A DNA stretch of 23,953 nucleotides from contig JAJJLU010003932.1 of assembly GCA_023807065.1 (NCBI GenBank), forward strand, positions 1 to 23,953, read 5' to 3'. Shown here one piece after another: positions 1-6,351 of the stretch. Positions within the stretch are counted from its first letter, which is position 1; each line of letters opens with the position of its first letter. This stretch comes from Isotricha intestinalis. Taxonomy: Eukaryota; Ciliophora; Litostomatea; Vestibuliferida; Isotrichidae. A program made the translations under genes and the position numbers. The notes under the pieces are model-generated. The model was not told the DNA's origin. It did not search any database and saw only the letters and a program-made list of their open reading frames with translations.

Positions 1-11
1 CAATCCCCAAA
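1..11. repeat. Possible telomeric repeat remnant
   Basis: The first bases read CAAT-CCCCAA, which fits one complete and one partial unit of a C-rich ciliate telomere of the CCCCAA or CCCCAAT type. A run of four C is very rare in the spacers of this window, and this one lies exactly at the edge. Only about ten bases are visible, so the window edge could equally be arbitrary. Ciliate telomeres are known to be C4A2 or C4A4 repeats. I believe CCCCAAT has been described for rumen ciliates but cannot verify it here. Confidence 0.4.
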
Positions 12-50
12 TTATTTAAAAATATAAAAATTAATATTTTTTAAATTATA

Positions 51-152
51 AAACCGGTCGATACCATTTATAAAATTTTTGAAAAAAAAATTGTTGAAAT
101 AAACTCGTCTCCATAAAAAATCCAAAATTTTGAAAAGTTTACCGACCGGTTT
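51..152. repeat. Imperfect inverted repeat near the left end
   Basis: The ten bases AAACCGGTCG at 51-60 have a perfect reverse complement, CGACCGGTTT, at 143-152. Complementarity continues inward with mismatches (about 17 of the next 24 positions pair) to roughly 82 and 121, leaving a loop of about 40 bases. The CCGGTC core is unusually G+C-rich for this DNA. It could be a hairpin in DNA or RNA, a subtelomeric element, or part of a small gene. A minus-strand reading frame (12-215) crosses it but looks non-coding. Confidence 0.6.
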
Positions 153-522
153 ATTTCCCATCATTTTATTATAGAATAAATAAAAAAGAAAACAATGAAT
201 CAATCTAATTTTCAAAATAAAAAAAAACCTTTTGATAGAAAATTTTTTTAAATTCTAATTATTAAATTAATGATATTGATTTTTATAACAATAATATTAA
301 TGTTAATCATACTTGTAATTAAAATGTTAATTAAAGAAAGTAAAAAAATTGATAAAGTTAAATATATTTCCTGAAATGAAAAAAGATATTAAAATCTTTT
401 TTTCCTATTTAATCTATATTTAAATATTAATATATAAATTATTTATTAAAAAAATTAATATTTTCTTTTTTGATTTTTATTGTTATGATTAATATTTTTT
501 TTCTTAATATTTTTAAAATATA
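153..522. other. Left-end spacer
   Basis: A/T-rich spacer between the inverted repeat and the first clear gene. It holds one short plus-strand frame of 34 codons (270-374) with a hydrophobic start and a basic tail, discussed as a finding. No RNA gene or other feature is visible. Confidence 0.5.
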
Positions 523-1317
523 ATGGAAACTTTTAAATCCAAATTAAAGAAGTTATTTAATAATCCAAAATACAATTTAGATGAAATGAGAGACAATGAT
601 CCTGATAGACATTTTATAAAATTAATATATGAACAACAAAGGAAAATTAGAAATAATTCAAGAAATAATTATTCAAAAGAAAATATAAAAAATAATTCAA
701 ATAATAGTTCAAGGATATATAATAATAATATAAATGATTATAATTTAAATTTATCAAACAATAAAAATTTAACTTTTAGAAGAAATAAATCTCAAAAAAA
801 TATTAATAGAAAATATATAAAGCCTTTATTTACAATTGAAAAAATTACAAATGAAAAAAATATGAAAAATATAAATACATTAATGAGATCTTTTACTTTA
901 AAAGATATTCATAATTCAGAAGAAAATTTAAACTTATCAAGATCTTATTCTCAAATTGATATTAATGATAATAAAAGAAGTAAAGATGGTTTAAAAAAAA
1001 AAATTTCTTATATGAAAAAAAAAATTGGATTAGATGAAGAAGTAAATAATAAAATGAAATTTAATCCAAAAAGATATTTAAATAATAATTTATATAATTT
1101 TCATTCAAAGGATTATTATGCTATTTCTCCTAGTTCAAGAGTAAGTATTTTAAAAAGAAAAAATTTAAATTATCCAGACAACTTTTTTTGGGATTATCAT
1201 ATTAATAAAGATAATATAACTAATAGGATTATTAATAAAAAAAATCATTTAAGAGTTATAAGTGATTTTAATAATTTTAAAAAAGAAAATTATTATAAAT
1301 ATATTAAATTTCCTTAA
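523..1317 (+). CDS. Basic Asn/Lys-rich protein, unknown function
   Basis: A 264-residue protein that I do not recognise. The first about 50 residues (starting METFKSKLKKLF) look ordered and basic. Residues about 50-80 are Asn-rich low complexity. A more ordered C-terminal part (about 185-264) contains SPSSRVSILKRKNLNYP and a Trp/aromatic segment FFWDYH. There is no signal peptide, membrane helix or known catalytic motif. The start is the first ATG after an A/T-only leader ending in AAAATATA, and the gene ends in TAA. It faces the gene at 1504-1899 convergently with a 186-base gap. The strong codon bias to A/T and the absence of internal stops over 264 codons support it as coding. A cytoskeletal or nuclear role would be a guess. 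Confidence 0.75.
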   Translation: METFKSKLKKLFNNPKYNLDEMRDNDPDRHFIKLIYEQQRKIRNNSRNNYSKENIKNNSNNSSRIYNNNINDYNLNLSNNKNLTFRRNKSQKNINRKYIKPLFTIEKITNEKNMKNINTLMRSFTLKDIHNSEENLNLSRSYSQIDINDNKRSKDGLKKKISYMKKKIGLDEEVNNKMKFNPKRYLNNNLYNFHSKDYYAISPSSRVSILKRKNLNYPDNFFWDYHINKDNITNRIINKKNHLRVISDFNNFKKENYYKYIKFP

Positions 1318-1503
1318 AAATCCTTGTTTTTATTAGTATCTTTTATTGTTAGTTAATTATAAAAAATATTTTATTTGTAAATGTCAATAAATTTTTAACT
1401 TTAATTTCCTCTTTCTTAATTATTTTAATATTCTTTTACTTCTTAAATTACTTTATTTTCTTTTCTTTTTAATTACTATACTTTTATTGAATAATTATCT
1501 TAT

Positions 1504-1899
1504 TTATAATTCAATTTCTTTTATTATCTCATTTTCTTTATTTGAAATTTTTTCTTCTTTAATATTAATATTCATATCAATAGGATAAGAAGGCAATTTT
1601 TTTTGACAAATATCATGTTTTGAATAAGTTAATAAACTCATTTTTTCTTTTATTTCAATCATTCTTTTTATATTTTTATTAAAAATGTTTATATTAATTT
1701 CTATACTTTCTTTTGTTATTTCATCATTAGGTAAATATTTTAACATTTCTTCATTAGATTTAATAATATTATTTTGTATTGTTTCTAAATGATTATATTC
1801 AATTTCTAAAATATATATTATTTTGCTTTTATCATCAATACTTTTATCATCAGCAAATTTTGATAATTCTTCATCTTCTAAATATTCTTTTAAATTCAT
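1504..1899 (-). CDS. Small acidic helical (coiled-coil) protein
   Basis: A 131-residue acidic protein, not recognised. Residues about 1-20 are rich in Asp/Glu (MNLKEYLEDEELSKFADD). Residues about 27-90 form a likely long helix or coiled coil, with regularly spaced Ile/Leu/Met and the motif LEIEYNHLETI. A short basic stretch with two Cys and Pro follows (about 96-106), and the tail is Glu/Lys/Ile-rich. It has no signal peptide or membrane segment. The ATG is the first in frame and is preceded by A/T-only sequence; the stop is TAA. It is divergent from the gene at 2376, with a 476-base shared upstream region. The size and layout suggest a small adaptor or complex subunit, but nothing in the sequence fixes the partner. 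Confidence 0.7.
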   Translation of the reverse strand: MNLKEYLEDEELSKFADDKSIDDKSKIIYILEIEYNHLETIQNNIIKSNEEMLKYLPNDEITKESIEININIFNKNIKRMIEIKEKMSLLTYSKHDICQKKLPSYPIDMNINIKEEKISNKENEIIKEIEL

Positions 1900-2375
1900 T
1901 AATTTAATATTTTATTTATAAAAAAAAATATATTTGTTTATTATTTCCATAAATATTAAATAAAAATAAAGGAGATATAATTTCTTTATTTCTTTTTGAA
2001 TAACTATGAACAATTCTTTTATTGATATTATTTTGCTTTAAATTGATTAATATTTTTAATTTTCATTGATTTGTATAATTATTAATAAATAATTAAATAA
2101 TAAAACACTATTTTTAAATTGAAATTAAAAGCCTTTTTAAAAAAAAAAATAATTATACCCCTATTTTTGGAATTTATTAGAGAAAATTAATAAAGCTTTC
2201 ATTTCTTTAAATATATATATATAAAAGGTATAAGTCTTATAAAATTTAATTGTTTCATATAATGATATAAAAATGAAAAATAAAAGAATAAAACAGATTA
2301 AAAAAATGAGAATAAATTTTTGTTCAAGAATTTATATATTGATTTATATAATTTATTAACAAACAAAATTAAATA
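1900..2375. other. Divergent intergenic region
   Basis: Shared upstream region of the divergent genes at 1504-1899 and 2376-3101. It contains an (AT)n run at 2211-2222 followed by AAAAGG, which resembles a TATA element but lies about 150 bases before the plus-strand start. A 28-codon frame starting at 2273 looks like chance. No RNA gene is visible. Confidence 0.4.
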
Positions 2376-3101
2376 ATGATTGAGAATATAAATGAAAATT
2401 CAAATTATGAATTTGATATGAATGAAAAAGATTTCGATACTTCATATGATAATGAATATGAAAAATTGATATTTGAAAATATAGAAAAAAAAGAAAATGA
2501 TAATACTAATGTAGAAAAAACAAAAGAAATGACTGCAATATTAAGTAAAAAAACAAGAAGACAAAAAAAATCTGACAATGGAAAAGATGAACATACAAAA
2601 TATTTTTTTGATAATCAATCTGCAAAAATATTAGTTCATTCTTATAAATTTATCATTCAATTAAGTAATGCTTTTTTAAAAAGTAAAAATATTAAACATG
2701 AATTTTTTCCACTTTCTGGTGATTTTACAAAACAAAGAGATTTAACATTTTTAAAAAATCTTATTAATAAACCTATTAAATATATTCTGGAACAAAGTGT
2801 TTCTAAAAAATTGTATAAATTAGACCATAATAAAGTTTTAATTAATAATTTAATAGGAATTGATCAATTCAATGAGTTTTTTAATTTGAAATATAAATAT
2901 ATTTATTTAGAGTTCTTTTTAACAAATAATAAAAATAAATTATTTAATGATTTTGGAATTGAAAGTAATATAAAGATGTTAGATGATTTTATAATGTATC
3001 TTCGAAGTAGACATGAACAAAAATATGTTGACAAAATAAAAGAAACATGTATTAATTTTATTTCTCATATTGAATCTACAACACCAAAAAAAAAAAAATA
3101 A
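2376..3101 (+). CDS. Lineage-specific protein, paralogue of the gene at 12723
   Basis: A 241-residue protein with an acidic N-terminus (1-45), a basic patch at 58-67 (KKTRRQKK), a folded-looking core (72-232) and a polybasic tail (PKKKK). The core shares an ordered series of motifs with the protein at 12723-13499: HTKYFFDN versus HSKMSFDN, then KI followed by a hydrophobic helix ending in N-x-F-[LI]-K. Further on come LSGDFTK versus ISSEITQ, FNEFFNLKY versus VNEFFNLNY, and FGI in both. The two are clearly paralogues, although both are divergent. The basic patches suggest nuclear or nucleic-acid-binding proteins, but that is inference. The next gene starts 79 bases after the TAA stop on the same strand. 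I do not recognise a named domain. Confidence 0.8.
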   Translation: MIENINENSNYEFDMNEKDFDTSYDNEYEKLIFENIEKKENDNTNVEKTKEMTAILSKKTRRQKKSDNGKDEHTKYFFDNQSAKILVHSYKFIIQLSNAFLKSKNIKHEFFPLSGDFTKQRDLTFLKNLINKPIKYILEQSVSKKLYKLDHNKVLINNLIGIDQFNEFFNLKYKYIYLEFFLTNNKNKLFNDFGIESNIKMLDDFIMYLRSRHEQKYVDKIKETCINFISHIESTTPKKKK

Positions 3102-3180
3102 ATTAATATTTCTAATCATATTATATTTATTATTAATTAAGTTTATTTACTAATAAATTTTAACAATAAAATAATAATTA

Positions 3181-4158
3181 ATGGAAAAAATTGATAAAGT
3201 AAATTTGTCAAACAAGCAAAAGAAATATTATAATTATTTTTTAAAGGAATTAAATTTAATTTGTTTATCATTAAATGAAAATAATAAAATGAATTTTAAA
3301 GTATCAAATATAGAAAATAAAGTTCAAAAATTTTTAATAGATATTTTTATATATTTCTGTTATGGAAAAAATGCATCAATCAATTCAGAACCAATCTTTA
3401 CTTTTGATATAAATAAAATAGAAACAAAAGAACAAATGAATTATTATAAATTTAGAAATGAAATTAATGTTACTTTAATTTATTGTTATTGTCATTATAA
3501 TTTTTCTTTTGATATTATTATTCCAATTTTAAAACAAAGTATAAGTAATTCAAATTATTTAGATATTTTTGGGAAATATTATAATAAAATATTAGTTTTT
3601 TTAAAGAAAAAATATTTTTGGGATGATTTGACTTATTTAATTAATTATTTTACTTATTTTAATCCTAAAGAATTTTTAAACTTTTCCAATTTAATTAAAC
3701 ATACAATTTTATTTGAAGATAATGAATATATTAATTTTTTTAATAATGAATTTATGGTTAATATATATAATAAGTTATATTGTGATTCATTCAAATTTTT
3801 TTTGTTTCTTTTTGAATTATATTTGAATAAAAATATTATAATAAAAATGAAAAAGTATTTTTTGATTAAATTAAAATTATTTAAAGAGAAAAATTTATTA
3901 AATTATTTTGACAAAACAAGAAAAGAATTAAATGAAAAAGAATTAAATTTTAATATATTATATTCTCAATTTCATAATGAAATTAATCAATTGAAAAAAC
4001 AAATCAAAAATGTTAAAATTGAAAAACAAGTAAAATTTGATAAAAGATTAACTTTTATTCAAAATGAATTAATGAGTATTCAAAAATATAAAAATGAATT
4101 GTTTTCTATTTTTTTTTCAAATAATAAAAGTTCTCAATTAAAATCAAATACAATATAA
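3181..4158 (+). CDS. Hypothetical protein with C-terminal coiled coil
   Basis: A 325-residue protein without a family I can name. The first two thirds are rich in aromatic residues and Ile/Leu/Asn, with many predicted helices and no obvious signal peptide. Hydrophobic patches such as FFLFLFELYL (about residues 206-215) are too short and interrupted to be confident membrane segments. Residues about 240-305 form a Lys/Glu/Gln-rich helix that looks like a coiled coil, and the tail is Ser/Asn-rich. It starts 79 bases after the stop of the gene at 2376, with A/T-only sequence before the ATG, and ends in TAA. The closeness to its upstream neighbour could mean a functional link, but protist genes are usually transcribed singly. 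Confidence 0.75.
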   Translation: MEKIDKVNLSNKQKKYYNYFLKELNLICLSLNENNKMNFKVSNIENKVQKFLIDIFIYFCYGKNASINSEPIFTFDINKIETKEQMNYYKFRNEINVTLIYCYCHYNFSFDIIIPILKQSISNSNYLDIFGKYYNKILVFLKKKYFWDDLTYLINYFTYFNPKEFLNFSNLIKHTILFEDNEYINFFNNEFMVNIYNKLYCDSFKFFLFLFELYLNKNIIIKMKKYFLIKLKLFKEKNLLNYFDKTRKELNEKELNFNILYSQFHNEINQLKKQIKNVKIEKQVKFDKRLTFIQNELMSIQKYKNELFSIFFSNNKSSQLKSNTI

Positions 4159-4626
4159 ATAATATATAAATATATTTTAAAAATAAAAAAATAAACAATA
4201 GATTAAATAAATAATTTAATATATAAACATTTTATTATTCATAGTAAATATAGAATAAATCATTAATAAAGAAATAGATAATAATCATAAACTTAAAGTT
4301 TTTTTAAAACATGAAAATAATTGTTTATAAATTAATGAGAATAAATTTAATTAATATTATGAAATAATAATGGAAAGAAGAATTAATTACAAATTATTTA
4401 ATTTTTATGAATTGTTTTAATTTGAATTTGAAATATTGATTTATTAAAATAAAATGAGAAAGATTTAAATTTATTTTTTAAAAAAAGAAAAATTAAATAA
4501 GAACAAAATCAAATAATAAAGTTTCAAAATAATATTAAAATTTCAATTATTTAAATAATTGAAGAAATAAAAATATTCAATAAAGACAAAAAAAAGTTTT
4601 TTTGTTAAAAAAAACTCTGAAAAAAA
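4159..4626. other. Convergent intergenic region
   Basis: Spacer between the 3' ends of the plus-strand gene at 3181 and the minus-strand hydrolase. It contains only very short frames. It has one A/T palindrome (AAACTTAAAGTTT, about 4290-4303) and a hairpin near the hydrolase stop, listed separately. Confidence 0.5.
4595..4616 (-). other. A/T hairpin with T-tract after the hydrolase stop
   Basis: On the minus strand, about ten bases beyond the hydrolase stop codon, AGTTTTTTT pairs perfectly with AAAAAAACT around a short loop and is followed by a T-run. The shape resembles a bacterial intrinsic terminator, but the stem has only one G-C pair. In DNA this A/T-rich such palindromes arise by chance. 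It may act as a 3'-end element or mean nothing. Confidence 0.25.
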
Positions 4627-5424
4627 TTACATTTTTACAACTTCACCATCATTAGGAACACTAACCCTATCCCCTAATTTTTTATCATCAATAAATTTTA
4701 AAACATCCTTCCTAGTACAAACACAATGATTAATAGCATCCATATGAACAGCAACAATTTTAGCTTTTTTACTGAAATTATAGCAAGTTTCAATATCTTC
4801 ACATCCCATAATTAAGCTTCCATCATATCCATCAGCTTCTGCACCTCCAGTATTTAAGAAGATATAATCTGGATCATGTTTCTTAATAGCAACTTCTACA
4901 TATTCATGCCATCTCGTATCTCCTGCGAAATACACGACCTTTTCTCCAGGAGCTTTCAGAACAAAGCCCATGGATTCATCAAGTAGTGCAGCTAAAACGG
5001 GATTTGCATACATGGAATTACTACCATGTTGTCCTCCCGTTTTAGTTATTGTTATACCCTTGAATGGTGTATTAACTCCTACTACACGCACATCCCAGAA
5101 TCCAGCATCACGTACTAACCTCGCATCAGCTGCGTGCTGCACAAACACGGGGATATGCTTAGGTATCACCTTTGCTGCACAAGGATCCCAATGGTCTAAA
5201 TGAGTGTGGGTTAAGATCACTGCTTCAATTCCTTTTATTACTTCTTCTACTGGAATTGGTAAATCAACTAATGGATTTCTTTTTAATTTGTTTGATTGTA
5301 ATTTTGCTAATTCAAATCCTGGATATTCACCTTTTGGAGCTAATAAGGGATCTACTAGGAGAGTCAATCCTCCATATTTCATTAACCCTGTTGCATTACG
5401 AATGTGTTGATAGGATAATTCCAT
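4627..5424 (-). CDS. Bacterial-type MBL-fold metallo-hydrolase (UlaG-like)
   Basis: A 265-residue cytosolic zinc hydrolase of the metallo-beta-lactamase fold, full length for the bacterial family. The visible metal ligands are the THTHLDHWD motif (His73, His75, Asp77, His78), His133 in GGQHG, Asp169 in FAGDTRW and His227 in VAVHMD, with a conserved INHCVCTRK segment after it. The N-terminal IRNAT and DPLLAPKGEYPGF segments are typical of bacterial relatives annotated only as MBL-fold hydrolases, so the substrate is unknown. G+C is far above all neighbours, near 45% in the middle by eye, and the protein lacks the Asn/Lys bias of the other genes. This points to horizontal transfer from a bacterium followed by partial base-composition drift. 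The frame is intact with no introns, and the start ATG follows an A-rich leader typical of local genes, so it is probably expressed. Confidence 0.93.
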   Translation of the reverse strand: MELSYQHIRNATGLMKYGGLTLLVDPLLAPKGEYPGFELAKLQSNKLKRNPLVDLPIPVEEVIKGIEAVILTHTHLDHWDPCAAKVIPKHIPVFVQHAADARLVRDAGFWDVRVVGVNTPFKGITITKTGGQHGSNSMYANPVLAALLDESMGFVLKAPGEKVVYFAGDTRWHEYVEVAIKKHDPDYIFLNTGGAEADGYDGSLIMGCEDIETCYNFSKKAKIVAVHMDAINHCVCTRKDVLKFIDDKKLGDRVSVPNDGEVVKM

Positions 5425-6351
5425 TTTTTGTTTTTGTACTTCGTTTTTATAAATTTTTTTTTAAAGCATCTTATATAAATTTTTTTTTATTTTTTTTTTT
5501 TTTTGTTCTTTAGTTGATTTTTATAATTTTTTGATTTTGGGTATATTTAGAAAAATTGGGAAATTTTTGCTTTTGAAAATGAAAGGATTTTTGGGTTTTG
5601 TGAATTTACTGATATTTTTGAGAATTTTTGTTTATTATTTTTTTGTAATTATAATTATTTTTTTTTAGGATTTTTTTTTAAATAATTTGTTTTATTGTTT
5701 CGCATTTTTTTATTTTCTTTTTGTTATTTTTTTGGAAAAATTTTAAATAGTTTTTATTTTCATTTAAAAGATTTCATATAGCTTATCTTTAACATTTTTT
5801 ATTTTTATTGTTTTTTAAATTTTTAAATTCAATAAGTTTTCTTTATGAAAAAAAACTTTCATTTTATTTGTATCTTGTTTGAAATTAATAATTTTTTATC
5901 AAAAAAGAAATTAAATAATTCTTGATTTTTTCATTCTTTCTTTAATTTATTATATTTAATAATTTGTTTCAATAAATAAAATTAATTTTATTATGACTAT
6001 GAAATCGACAATTTTATGTTTTAAAGATTATTTAAATAAAAGTATGTGACACTAAAATGTAAAAATTATATTAAAATATTATTATAAAAAAATCTCATTA
6101 AAAAAAAATATTACTATAAAAAAACTAATTATTTTCCCTCTTCATATTTCATTAATATTCTCCTATAGAGCATATAAGTTTATTTTATAATGATAATGAT
6201 ATCTTTCTTTTTATATATAATGATATTAAATATAAATTTTTTTTTACATATTTTATTTAAACAAATTTTATTTGTTTTATTTATTGAAATTAAATTCATG
6301 AATAATTTTTAATAAAAATAAAAATTAAAACTATTTATGAAAAGATAATCT
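5425..6351. other. Long intergenic region upstream of the hydrolase
   Basis: About 930 bases without a supported gene. The first 330 bases are strongly skewed to T with scattered G on the plus strand, so an A/C-rich leader or promoter would precede the hydrolase on the minus strand. The T-runs at about 5490-5505 and 5660-5690 are the longest. A 29-codon hydrophobic plus-strand frame at 5579-5668 looks like chance. The remainder is plain A/T with no RNA gene. Confidence 0.5.

Noticed and set aside
12..215. 67-codon minus-strand frame at the left edge, with an internal start MMGNKPVGKLF
   Set aside because: It is mostly Phe/Asn/Lys translated from T-rich DNA, stops within the edge motif, and overlaps the inverted repeat. 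The MGNKP start looks like a myristoylation site, but nothing downstream resembles a GTPase or any other family.
2273..2359. 28-codon basic frame upstream of the gene at 2376
   Set aside because: Too short, A/T-composition driven, and no sign of being a regulatory upstream frame.
4970..5513. Three overlapping plus-strand frames opposite the hydrolase gene
   Set aside because: They are antisense shadows created by the higher G+C and lower stop density of the transferred gene, with no recognisable protein features.
5579..5668. 29-codon hydrophobic plus-strand frame (MKGFLGFVNLL...) in the long spacer
   Set aside because: T-rich DNA gives Phe/Ile/Leu frames by chance, and it ends in TAG, which no supported gene here uses.
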